Shown here piece after piece: positions 8,431 to 17,405 of a DNA stretch of 52,343 nt. The notes under the pieces are model-generated. The model was not told where the DNA came from. It ran no database searches and worked only from the letters and a program-made list of their open reading frames with translations. Position 1 is the first letter of the stretch, and the number at the start of each line of letters is the position of its first letter. Origin of the DNA: an uncultured Duncaniella sp. (GTDB taxonomy: Bacteria; Bacteroidota; Bacteroidia; Bacteroidales; Muribaculaceae); contig CAJULW010000032.1 in assembly GCA_910587515.1 (NCBI GenBank), positions 1-52,343 of the forward strand, read 5' to 3'. The translations under genes and the position numbers were made by a program.

Positions 8431-11400
8431 ATGGCTTTTAGAAAAGACAATAAACAAAAAACCGCTTTCACGAAAATTGCCATCGGGCTTGCTTCGCCCG
8501 AGGAAATTCTCGAGAAATCAAGCGGGGAGGTGTTAAAGCCCGAAACTATAAACTACCGCACCTACAAGCCTGAGCGCGACGGACTTTTCTGTGAGCGCAT
8601 CTTCGGTCCGGTAAAAGACTTTGAATGTCATTGCGGAAAATACAAGCGTATTCGCTACAAAGGCATTGTCTGCGACCGTTGCGGTGTGGAGGTTACGGAA
8701 AAGAAAGTGCGTCGCGAACGCATGGGCCACATAAAACTTGTGGTTCCCGTAGCTCACATCTGGTATTTCCGTTCTCTACCAAACAAGATTGGATATCTGC
8801 TCGGGCTTCCATCTAAAAAACTCGACGCAGTCATATATTATGAACGCTACGTTGTCATAAATCCTGGAGTCGCGGCCGAAGGTGAGAAACCGGTACAGCG
8901 TCTCGATCTCCTAACCGAGGAAGAATACTTCGATATAGTAGATCGTCTGCCTCGTGAAAACCAGTTCCTTGACGACAGCGATCCCAATAAGTTCATCGCA
9001 AAGATGGGTGCGGAGGCTGTTTACGACTTGTTGAAAGACATCAACCTTGATGACCTTTCGTACGCGCTTCGTGATCAGGCTAACGCAGAAGGTTCGCAGC
9101 AGCGCAAGACCGAGGCTCTCAAACGTCTTCAGGTTGTGGAATCATTCCGTGCGTCACGCGAACGCAATCGTCCCGAATGGATGATACTTCAGGCTGTTCC
9201 CGTGATCCCGCCTGAACTCCGTCCTCTCGTGCCGCTTGATGGTGGACGTTTTGCCACCTCCGACCTCAACGATCTCTATCGTCGTGTCATAATCCGCAAC
9301 AACCGTCTGAAACGACTGATAGAGATCAAAGCTCCCGACGTGATTCTCCGCAACGAGAAACGTATGCTTCAGGAAGCTGTCGATTCATTGCTCGACAACT
9401 CGCGCAAATCTTCAGCCGTAAAGACAGAGGCAAACCGACCCTTGAAATCCCTTTCTGACTCTCTTAAAGGAAAACAGGGCCGCTTCCGTCAGAACCTTCT
9501 CGGTAAGCGTGTCGACTACTCCGCGCGTTCGGTAATCGTCGTAGGCCCGGAATTGAAGATGCACGAGTGCGGTATTCCTAAAGACATGGCCGCTGAGCTT
9601 TACAAACCGTTCGTGATACGCAAACTCATCGAACGTGGTATCGTCAAGACCGTAAAATCCGCTAAGAAAATAGTCGATCGCAAAGAACCGGTAGTCTGGG
9701 ATATCCTTGAATACGTAATGAAAGGCCATCCCGTGCTTCTTAACCGTGCTCCGACTCTTCACCGTCTCGGCATCCAGGCTTTCCAGCCAAAGATGATAGA
9801 AGGAAAGGCAATCCAGCTCCATCCGCTCGCATGTACGGCATTCAACGCTGACTTCGACGGTGACCAGATGGCAGTCCATCTTCCACTTGGCAACGAGGCT
9901 GTCCTTGAAGCGCAGCTTCTCATGCTCGGTTCGCACAACATTCTCAACCCTGCCAATGGTGCGCCTATCACGGTTCCCTCACAGGACATGGTGCTTGGAC
10001 TTTATTATATCACCAAACTCCGCAAGGGTGATAAGGGAGAAGGCCTGAAATTCTATGGCCCGGAGGAAGCCGAAATCGCCTATAACGAAGGTCGCGTGAC
10101 ACTTCATGCGCCAGTCTCGATCGTTGTTGACGATATTGACGAATTCGGCAACCCTTGCAAGCGTCTTGTCGAGAACACCTCGGTTGGACGAGTGTTGGTA
10201 AACCAATATGTACCAAAGGAAATAGGCTACGTAAATGAAATCCTTTCCAAGAAATCATTGCGTACCATCATCTCGCGCGTAATAAAATATTGTGGTATCC
10301 CGCGCTCTGCGCAATTTCTTGACGACATCAAGAACCTTGGATATTATATGGCCTTCAAAGGCGGACTGTCATTCAATCTCGGTGACGTGCTTATCCCCGC
10401 TGAGAAAGAACAATACGTCAAGGAAGGCTACGAGCAGGTACAGGAAGTCCTTAACAACTATTCGATGGGCTTCATAACCAACAATGAACGTTACAATCAG
10501 ATCATCGACATTTGGACACACGTCAACTCTCGTCTTGCCGATACTCTGATGAAACAGATCTCGACAGACAAACAGGGCTTCAATCCTGTCTACATGATGC
10601 TTGACTCGGGAGCCCGTGGTTCGAAAGACCAGATCCGTCAGCTCTCAGGTATGCGTGGTCTTATGGCCAAGCCTCAAAAGAGCGGTGCGGAAGGCGGTCA
10701 GATCATCGAGAACCCGATTCTTGCGAACTTCAAGGAAGGTCTGTCGGTGCTCGAATACTTCATCTCTACCCACGGTGCGCGTAAAGGTCTTGCCGACACC
10801 GCGCTAAAGACCGCTGACGCTGGTTATCTTACCCGTCGTCTCGTGGACGTGGCCCACGATGTGATCATCAATGAAGAAGATTGCGGAACACTACGTGGCC
10901 TCGTATGCACCGAGATTAAAAACAATGACGAAGTAGTCGCCTCGCTTGGCGAACGCATTCTTGGCCGTGTATCGGTTCATGATATTATTGATCCGACCAA
11001 CGGTGAACTGATCGTTGCTGCCGGTGAAGAGATAACAGACCTTGCCGCTGACCGTATCAACGCCTCTCCGATCGAGTCTGTCGAAATCCGCTCGGTACTC
11101 ACTTGTGAGTCAAAGAAAGGTGTATGCGCAAAATGCTACGGCCGAAATCTTGCCACACACCGCATGGTGCAGATGGGCGAAGCTGTCGGTGTGATAGCCG
11201 CACAGTCTATCGGTGAGCCTGGTACACAGCTTACACTCCGTACTTTCCACGTCGGTGGTGTCGCTTCGAACATCGCAGCTGTCAACTCGCTCACTTCTCG
11301 TTACGACGGTATCCTCGAGATAGACGAACTCCGTACTGTTACGACCGACGAACTTGATGCCAACGGTCATAACGTGGAAGTGGTCATCGGACGTCTCGCT

Positions 11401-12753
11401 GAAATGCGTATCGTCGACCCGACAACCAAGATGATGCTTACCAATGCCAATATCCCTTACGGTGCGAAACTCTTCTTTGACAATGGCGCATCGGTTAAGA
11501 AAGGCGATGTGATCTGCGAATGGGACCCGTTCAACGCAGTCATCGTCAGTGAAGTCGGTGGTAAGGTTCAGTATGTCAACCTCCAGGAAAACATCACCTA
11601 TCGTGTCGATTCGGACGAACAGACCGGTCTTCGTGAAAAGATTGTCATCGAATCCAAAGAACGTGGAAAAGTTCCCGAAGCCAATATCGTTGATGCCAAC
11701 GGCCAGATACTTAAGACCTATGCTCTTCCTGTAGGCGCACACCTCATGGTTGATGATGGAGCCGATGTAAAGGCTGGTGAAATATTCGTGAAGATTCCGC
11801 GTGCCACCGGATCCGCCGGTGACATTACCGGTGGTCTACCACGTGTCACAGAGTTGTTCGAGGCGCGTAACCCGTCTAACCCGGCCATAGTTTCAGAAAT
11901 CGACGGAGAGGTCAAGTTCGGCAAGGTTAAGCGCGGCAATCGAGAGATCTCGGTGACATCCAAATTGGGTGAGACCAAGAAATATCTCGTACCTCTGTCC
12001 AAGCAGATACTCGTTCAGGAAAACGACTACGTACGTGCCGGAACCCCTCTTTCCGACGGTGCTACTACACCGGCTGACATCCTCAACATCATGGGGCCGA
12101 CTGCCGTTCAGGAATACATCGTCAATGAAGTTCAGGACGTATACCGTATGCAGGGTGTTAAGATCAATGATAAACACTTCGAGGTTATCGTCCGCCAGAT
12201 GATGCGTAAGGTCAACATCCTTGATCCGGGTGACACAGGATTCCTTGAACAGCAGATTGTCGACAAACGCGATTTCATGGAAGAGAACGACCGTATTTGG
12301 GGCAAGAAAGTTGTCACCGATGCGGGCGACAGCGAAAACGTCAAGCCAGGCCAGATCATCACTGCCCGTAAGCTCCGTGACGAAAACTCCTCCCTCAAAC
12401 GTCGTGACCTCCGTCCTATTGTTGTGCGTGACGCTCAGCCTGCGACATCCGAACAGATACTTCAGGGTATCACGCGTGCGGCCCTACAGACATCATCGTT
12501 CATGTCGGCTGCATCGTTCCAGGAAACCACTAAGGTACTCAACGAAGCTGCTATCAACGGCAAGGTCGACTATCTTCAGGGCATGAAGGAAAACGTGATA
12601 TGCGGTCACCTGATACCTGCCGGAACAGGTCTTCGCTCCTACGAACGCATTGTCGTAGGAGGGAAAGACGATATTGAAGACGCCTTTGAGATGCCTGTGG
12701 CGTCTCGTCACGAGGCTTCCGAAATTATCGAGACAGCACAGGCCGAACTCTGA
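8431..12753 (+). CDS. rpoC: DNA-directed RNA polymerase subunit beta'
   Basis: The beta' subunit, 1440 residues, holds the catalytic magnesium. Visible are the N-terminal zinc ribbon (C66, C68, C81, C84), the catalytic NADFDGDQMAVH at about residues 472-483, the trigger-loop region after MRGLMAKPQKSGAEGGQ, and the second zinc site (C818, C892, C899, C902). A strong terminator follows 22 bp after the stop, so rpoC ends the operon. Confidence 0.99.
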   Translation: MAFRKDNKQKTAFTKIAIGLASPEEILEKSSGEVLKPETINYRTYKPERDGLFCERIFGPVKDFECHCGKYKRIRYKGIVCDRCGVEVTEKKVRRERMGHIKLVVPVAHIWYFRSLPNKIGYLLGLPSKKLDAVIYYERYVVINPGVAAEGEKPVQRLDLLTEEEYFDIVDRLPRENQFLDDSDPNKFIAKMGAEAVYDLLKDINLDDLSYALRDQANAEGSQQRKTEALKRLQVVESFRASRERNRPEWMILQAVPVIPPELRPLVPLDGGRFATSDLNDLYRRVIIRNNRLKRLIEIKAPDVILRNEKRMLQEAVDSLLDNSRKSSAVKTEANRPLKSLSDSLKGKQGRFRQNLLGKRVDYSARSVIVVGPELKMHECGIPKDMAAELYKPFVIRKLIERGIVKTVKSAKKIVDRKEPVVWDILEYVMKGHPVLLNRAPTLHRLGIQAFQPKMIEGKAIQLHPLACTAFNADFDGDQMAVHLPLGNEAVLEAQLLMLGSHNILNPANGAPITVPSQDMVLGLYYITKLRKGDKGEGLKFYGPEEAEIAYNEGRVTLHAPVSIVVDDIDEFGNPCKRLVENTSVGRVLVNQYVPKEIGYVNEILSKKSLRTIISRVIKYCGIPRSAQFLDDIKNLGYYMAFKGGLSFNLGDVLIPAEKEQYVKEGYEQVQEVLNNYSMGFITNNERYNQIIDIWTHVNSRLADTLMKQISTDKQGFNPVYMMLDSGARGSKDQIRQLSGMRGLMAKPQKSGAEGGQIIENPILANFKEGLSVLEYFISTHGARKGLADTALKTADAGYLTRRLVDVAHDVIINEEDCGTLRGLVCTEIKNNDEVVASLGERILGRVSVHDIIDPTNGELIVAAGEEITDLAADRINASPIESVEIRSVLTCESKKGVCAKCYGRNLATHRMVQMGEAVGVIAAQSIGEPGTQLTLRTFHVGGVASNIAAVNSLTSRYDGILEIDELRTVTTDELDANGHNVEVVIGRLAEMRIVDPTTKMMLTNANIPYGAKLFFDNGASVKKGDVICEWDPFNAVIVSEVGGKVQYVNLQENITYRVDSDEQTGLREKIVIESKERGKVPEANIVDANGQILKTYALPVGAHLMVDDGADVKAGEIFVKIPRATGSAGDITGGLPRVTELFEARNPSNPAIVSEIDGEVKFGKVKRGNREISVTSKLGETKKYLVPLSKQILVQENDYVRAGTPLSDGATTPADILNIMGPTAVQEYIVNEVQDVYRMQGVKINDKHFEVIVRQMMRKVNILDPGDTGFLEQQIVDKRDFMEENDRIWGKKVVTDAGDSENVKPGQIITARKLRDENSSLKRRDLRPIVVRDAQPATSEQILQGITRAALQTSSFMSAASFQETTKVLNEAAINGKVDYLQGMKENVICGHLIPAGTGLRSYERIVVGGKDDIEDAFEMPVASRHEASEIIETAQAEL

Positions 12754-12775
12754 TAATTGATATTTCCGATCTATA

Positions 12776-12826
12776 AAGTCCCGTCCGGGAGGTGCATACA
12801 GTACCCCGGACGGGACTTGTTTTTTT
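12776..12826 (+). terminator. Rho-independent terminator after rpoC
   Basis: AAGTCCCGTCCGGG (12776-12789) pairs exactly over 14 bp with CCCGGACGGGACTT (12805-12818); a G and a run of seven T follow. This is a textbook terminator closing the rpoBC transcription unit. Confidence 0.95.
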
Positions 12827-12858
12827 ATTGTATATTTCGCTGTTTCGCTGTTTTTGGC

Positions 12859-12866
12859 TAATTTTG
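12859..12866 (+). promoter_or_regulatory. -7 promoter element directly in front of the antiporter start
   Basis: TAATTTTG matches TAnnTTTG exactly and ends 7 bases before the antiporter ATG at 12874. No TTG at the usual -33 distance is present. Transcription starting 4-7 bases downstream would leave almost no leader. Confidence 0.45.
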
Positions 12867-12873
12867 CACTGTT

Positions 12874-15021
12874 ATGTTGCTTTCATTTGCTATACCGGCT
12901 CATGCACCGCTGATAACCTCGCCAGTTACGATATTCCTAACCGTGATGGCGATAATACTTTTTACACCATTGGTGTTGAGTCGGCTTAGGATTCCACAGG
13001 TCATAGGCCTTATTGTGGCCGGAGTCGTGGCAGGACCCTACGGACTCAATCTGCTTGCCCGCGATATGAGTTTCGAGGTTTTCGGTCAGGTGGGCATCCT
13101 TTATCTGATGTTTCTTGCAGGCATAGAGATAGACATGTATCATTTGCGTAAAAACTTGCGCAAAGGTCTTGCGTTTGGTATCTTTACCTTCTTTATTCCT
13201 CTAATACTAGGAGCCGTTACGGCAATGCTCGCGCTAAGAATGCAGATGCTTGAGGCTACACTTCTCGCCTCGATGTTCGCGGCCCATACGCTTATAGCCT
13301 ATCCGATCGTAACGCGTTTCGGTGTTACCAAATCTCCGGCCGTTATAATAGCTATCGCAGGAACGATTGTTACCGTGCTCGGCTCGCTGATAGTTCTTGC
13401 CGGAGTGCTTGGTGTCTATCGCGATGGATCGGTAGGCTCGCTTTTGCCGATACTATTCTACCTGACACTCTATTGCCTTGGCCTGACATATATTTATCCG
13501 AGAGTCACACGCTATTTTTTCAAACGTTACAGCGATGGCATAAGCCAGTTCATCTATGTCATGGTGACAGTGTTCGGTGCAGCCGCTCTTGCCTCTTTCA
13601 TTGGAATCGAAGGGGTGTTCGGAGCATTCTTTGCCGGACTTGTCCTAAACCGTTTTATACCTGCGCGTTCAACTCTTATGGGACGTCTTGAGTTTGTCGG
13701 TAACGCCCTCTTCATCCCATACTTTCTCATTGGAGTCGGAATGCTCATCGACCTTCATGTCGTAATGGACGGGTGGGGGACACTCTACACCGCTGCTGTT
13801 ATGAGTGCCGTGGCTATGAGTGCTAAATGGATCGCGGCCTTCGTGACGCAAAAAGTCTACAATCTGACACCTGTGGACCGTTCTATCATGTATCAACTCT
13901 CAAACGCGCATACGGCTGTGGCGCTTGCGGTGGTTATGATAGGCTATGAAATGCATCTTTTCGATGAGGACATACTCAATGGGACAATAGTGATGATACT
14001 GGTTACATGCACTGTGTCATCGTTTGGTACGGAGCGGGCGGCATCACGCTTGAAAGTGCAGTTGTTGGAACAGGCGGAGGAGGAAGGTAGCAAGGACGAC
14101 TCGACAACTCATCCGCGTACCCTTGTGGCGATTTCCAATCCGCTGACCGCCCCCGGCATAGTCGATCTCGCGCTTTCTATGCGTTTCCCGGATACATCTG
14201 TCCCTGGCGATTTCTATGCTTTGCATGTCCGTAACGACAATTCCGCCTCGTCAAAATCAATAGGGCGTAACTCTCTCGATATAGCTGAACGCGCAGCCGC
14301 GGCTGTCGAGACTCAACTCACGACAATTGAACGGTTCGACCTTAACTTTATCACCGGAGTCCTCAATACTATGGAGGAACGCGATGTTACCGAACTGATA
14401 ATCGGCCTGCACCGTCGTACGATGATCATAGACTCTTTTCTTGGAGAGAAAGTCGAGCAGCTGTTGAAATCCACCAATCGCATGGTGGTCATGTCACGTT
14501 GTTTCATACCGCTCAACACCGTTACGCGCATTCTTGTCTACGTGCCTAAAAAAGCGCAGTTCGAGACCGGTTTCCGTCGGTGGGTTCAGGCAGTTGGCAA
14601 TCTTGCCCGCCAGGTCGGATGTCGCATAGAATTTTGGTGTGATGAAATCACGCAACCGCTTATCCGCACAGTGGTGAGACAATCCGGGCTTGGCATACGT
14701 ATGTCTTTCGTAACTATTAACGATTACGATGATTTCGTAGTGAAATCAGCAGATGTCAAGGACGACGATCTGCTTGTGATCGTTAGTGCGCGTCGCTCAT
14801 CGGTGTCATTTGACGGAGATATGGATGCCGTGCCCGAATTCCTCCAGAAATACTTTGCCAACAACAACCTCATAGTTCTTTATCCGGGACAGTTCGGGAC
14901 AGAGCCTCCTATGACTATGGCCGAGACAATGGCGACGGATATAGTCTCATCGCCTAATCCCTTGTTCCTGTATGTGATGAATCAATGGCGTCGTATGCGT
15001 AAAGTTCTCCATCGCAAATGA
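12874..15021 (+). CDS. CPA2-type Na+(K+)/H+ antiporter with C-terminal USP-like region
   Basis: A likely inner-membrane monovalent cation/proton exchanger for pH and ion control. The 715 residues begin with about 12 hydrophobic segments up to residue ~395, including the family pattern LRIPQVIGLIVAGVVAGPYG after the first helix and GLNLLARDMS, LMFLAGIEIDM (a membrane Asp/Glu site) and EGVFGAFFAGLVLN. The remaining ~300 residues are soluble and resemble two universal-stress-protein-like domains, common in Bacteroidetes CPA2 proteins. It stands alone between two terminators. The ATG used keeps the first helix intact; the next ATG (12946) would cut into it. The transported ion cannot be told from sequence. 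Confidence 0.85.
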   Translation: MLLSFAIPAHAPLITSPVTIFLTVMAIILFTPLVLSRLRIPQVIGLIVAGVVAGPYGLNLLARDMSFEVFGQVGILYLMFLAGIEIDMYHLRKNLRKGLAFGIFTFFIPLILGAVTAMLALRMQMLEATLLASMFAAHTLIAYPIVTRFGVTKSPAVIIAIAGTIVTVLGSLIVLAGVLGVYRDGSVGSLLPILFYLTLYCLGLTYIYPRVTRYFFKRYSDGISQFIYVMVTVFGAAALASFIGIEGVFGAFFAGLVLNRFIPARSTLMGRLEFVGNALFIPYFLIGVGMLIDLHVVMDGWGTLYTAAVMSAVAMSAKWIAAFVTQKVYNLTPVDRSIMYQLSNAHTAVALAVVMIGYEMHLFDEDILNGTIVMILVTCTVSSFGTERAASRLKVQLLEQAEEEGSKDDSTTHPRTLVAISNPLTAPGIVDLALSMRFPDTSVPGDFYALHVRNDNSASSKSIGRNSLDIAERAAAAVETQLTTIERFDLNFITGVLNTMEERDVTELIIGLHRRTMIIDSFLGEKVEQLLKSTNRMVVMSRCFIPLNTVTRILVYVPKKAQFETGFRRWVQAVGNLARQVGCRIEFWCDEITQPLIRTVVRQSGLGIRMSFVTINDYDDFVVKSADVKDDDLLVIVSARRSSVSFDGDMDAVPEFLQKYFANNNLIVLYPGQFGTEPPMTMAETMATDIVSSPNPLFLYVMNQWRRMRKVLHRK

Positions 15022-15120
15022 TGGAATCAGAGATCTGTTTTTGAAACGTTTGGCCGGAAATCACAATGACATACCGAAGTGAAAACCGCGAGATCTTGTG
15101 TCATGACGTTCAAAACATAT

Positions 15121-15149
15121 AAAGAGTTCGGTGCAATACCGAACTCTTT
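15121..15149. terminator. Bidirectional terminator between antiporter and S41 protease
   Basis: AAAGAGTTCGGT (15121-15132) pairs perfectly with ACCGAACTCTTT (15138-15149) around loop GCAAT. A-rich on one side and T-rich on the other, it can serve both convergent genes. The rest of 15022-15268 shows no gene. Confidence 0.85.
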
Positions 15150-15268
15150 TCATTAACGGATGATGTTTGATCCGTCCAACTTTTAGGGGCTACCTCAATA
15201 TTTAAATATATGTGGCAAATGTCGTTAATTAAACATGAAGGTTTGTTCCCGCTATTGTTGATGTCTTG

Positions 15269-16867
15269 TCAGTCTTGCTTTGTGTAAAGATATGAGTTAT
15301 AACGTTCCGGTGAATTGATTATATCCACCGCGGTGGAAAAGATCGGATCGAATGGTGCGACGATGCGTGAATACGTTGACTGCTCGTAGATATCACGACC
15401 TATAAGCCCCTTCAGTATCGCGCTCAGGATAGGTTCTGAGCGACGGAATTCTTCTTCCTTGTATGTGACCTTGTCTTCCGTCCCTCGGTCTATCAGGCCT
15501 TGCATGATTTCTGGGCTGATTTTGAATTTCTCTATGAAAACTTCTTCCGTCGGATATTGTCTTTTTATTTCATCACGATGGGCGTCGACATAATTGACAC
15601 AGAAATTATTGATAGACCCTTTTGCGATTATATCCCGGTAATACGGTGAGAACATAGTCGTATCTATCGCGACGAACCTGTCGGGCATTATGCCCCCTCC
15701 TCCATACACGGGTCTGTTCAGTTTCTTGGTGTAATATTTTAGCGAGTCAGCGAAATGATGTATGCTGTCAGCGTTTGTCAACTCGCCCGAATTGAAGCGG
15801 TTGAGCATGTCGAGCTGATAGCTTTCGTCATCACCGTCGGCATAGGGCTTTTGTATGCAGCGTCCTGATGGGGTGTGGTATCGCGACACGGTCAGACGCA
15901 TCATTGAGCCGTCAGGGAACGGGAATGGCCGTTGCACTAGGCCCTTGCCGAATGTGCGGCGGCCGACAATGACACCGCGGTCATTATCTTGGATCGCTCC
16001 CGATAGAATTTCGCTTGCCGATGCCGAATATTGATTGACCATCACTACGACGCGCCCTTCAAGGAAAGAGCCGTTTTTCTGTGTGATATATTCCGATACC
16101 CCGTTTTTGGGGGATTCCGTGTAGACGACCATATCACCTTTACGCAGGAAAATATCGGATATATCTGTCGCCGGACGCATATAGCCTCCTCCGTTATCCG
16201 TGAGGTCAAGGATCAAATGGCGCATTCCTTTTTTGCGTAGTGTGGTCATCGCGTCCTTGAACTCATCGGCAGTGGCTTCCGCGAAACGGCTGATATTGAT
16301 ATATCCGACGGAATCGTTGATCATATAGCTCGTCTCGACACTGAAAATAGGAATGTTGTCACGTTCCACTCTGAATTCAAGCGGTTGCTGACTGCCTTTT
16401 CGGACAACTTGCAGTGCTGCGATGCTTCCTTTGGGACCGCGGAGCACTTTCATGATGGCGTTGTTTTTCATTTTGACTCCGGAGATAACCGTGTCGTTGC
16501 AAGCGACGATACGGTCGCCTGGCACTATTCCTGCGCGTTCACACGGCCCTCCGGCCACCGACTCGATGACATAAAGGGTGTCGTTTATCATTTGGAATCG
16601 TATACCTATTCCGGAAAAATTACCGTCAAGCGGTTCGGTAAGCTCGCGTGTTTCCTCCGGCGAGGAGTATGTGGAGTGTGGGTCAAGTGTCTTGAGCATC
16701 GCCACGATCGCTTCGGTCACGACCTTGGCGGTGTCTATTTCATCTACATAATATGATTCGATAATCCTCTCCGCGTAATTGAGTTTTCTGTCCGGAGTGA
16801 AATGTATTTGGCTCATACCCGTCAGGCTTAAGGCTGTGAGGGCTATGGCGGTAAGTATTTTTTTCAT
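15269..16867 (-). CDS. S41 family C-terminal processing protease (Ctp/Prc-like)
   Basis: A secreted serine protease that trims or degrades envelope proteins from the C-terminus. The 532 residues start with a signal peptide (cut near residue 19, LSLTGMS). A PDZ domain spans about residues 85-165 (GIGIRF...AGIVPGDRI). The Ser-Lys catalytic pair is seen as S283 in YSASASEIL and K308 in TFGKGLVQ, 25 residues apart as in plant CtpA. The ~200-residue C-terminal part is the helical extension usual in Bacteroidetes members. It is the last gene of parE-coaD-ctp, 41 bp after coaD. Native substrates are unknown. Confidence 0.92.
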   Translation of the reverse strand: MKKILTAIALTALSLTGMSQIHFTPDRKLNYAERIIESYYVDEIDTAKVVTEAIVAMLKTLDPHSTYSSPEETRELTEPLDGNFSGIGIRFQMINDTLYVIESVAGGPCERAGIVPGDRIVACNDTVISGVKMKNNAIMKVLRGPKGSIAALQVVRKGSQQPLEFRVERDNIPIFSVETSYMINDSVGYINISRFAEATADEFKDAMTTLRKKGMRHLILDLTDNGGGYMRPATDISDIFLRKGDMVVYTESPKNGVSEYITQKNGSFLEGRVVVMVNQYSASASEILSGAIQDNDRGVIVGRRTFGKGLVQRPFPFPDGSMMRLTVSRYHTPSGRCIQKPYADGDDESYQLDMLNRFNSGELTNADSIHHFADSLKYYTKKLNRPVYGGGGIMPDRFVAIDTTMFSPYYRDIIAKGSINNFCVNYVDAHRDEIKRQYPTEEVFIEKFKISPEIMQGLIDRGTEDKVTYKEEEFRRSEPILSAILKGLIGRDIYEQSTYSRIVAPFDPIFSTAVDIINSPERYNSYLYTKQD

Positions 16868-16908
16868 TTCTGGCTTGATGATATAAATTGTTGAGACATC
16901 CTTATCCG

Positions 16909-17358
16909 TCAGATGTATTGCTTCGGAAGAAAGTCCGAAGTGTCATATCCGAAATTATCGAGTTCGCGTACGACCGATGAGGATATGGCCGAATATTCAG
17001 GCAAAGTAAACAATAAAATGGTTTCGATTCCGGATATCTTGCGGTTTATGTCCGCGAGATTACGCTCATATTCGAAATCCATGGTCGAACGTACTCCGCG
17101 GAGCATCCATTTTGCTTCTTCAATACGACAGGCATCCACGGTCAGACCGTCGTATGAGGTCACCTTTATCTTAGGGTCGTTCCCGTACAATCTTTTGATT
17201 GAGGCTACGCGTTCATCAACTGATGTGGCCGATCCTTTGCCTGAATTTTTTCCTACAGCTATAACCACTCGGTCAAACAAAGGGAGTATGCGGTCTACCA
17301 GTGATTGGTGGCCTACAGTGAATGGATCGAAAGAACCGGGGAATAAGATTGTATTCAT
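16909..17358 (-). CDS. coaD: Phosphopantetheine adenylyltransferase
   Basis: CoaD adds AMP to 4'-phosphopantetheine, the next-to-last step of coenzyme A synthesis, in the cytoplasm. The 149 residues have the nucleotidyltransferase motif GSFDPFTVGH (H17) and the C-terminal ISSSVVREL, the counterpart of the ISSTxxR motif. WMLRGVRSTMDFEYE matches the substrate-binding helix. The length is normal. It lies 47 bp after parE and 41 bp before the S41 protease gene, an arrangement I know from other Bacteroidales. Confidence 0.96.
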   Translation of the reverse strand: MNTILFPGSFDPFTVGHQSLVDRILPLFDRVVIAVGKNSGKGSATSVDERVASIKRLYGNDPKIKVTSYDGLTVDACRIEEAKWMLRGVRSTMDFEYERNLADINRKISGIETILLFTLPEYSAISSSVVRELDNFGYDTSDFLPKQYI

Positions 17359-17405
17359 TGACTTGTGGGAAAGTGAGGGTGTTGATAATAATGAGAATAT
17401 ACCCG

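Noticed and set aside
4564..12753. Rifampicin-resistance change in rpoB
   Set aside because: The residues corresponding to D516, H526 and S531 of E. coli are the wild-type ones.
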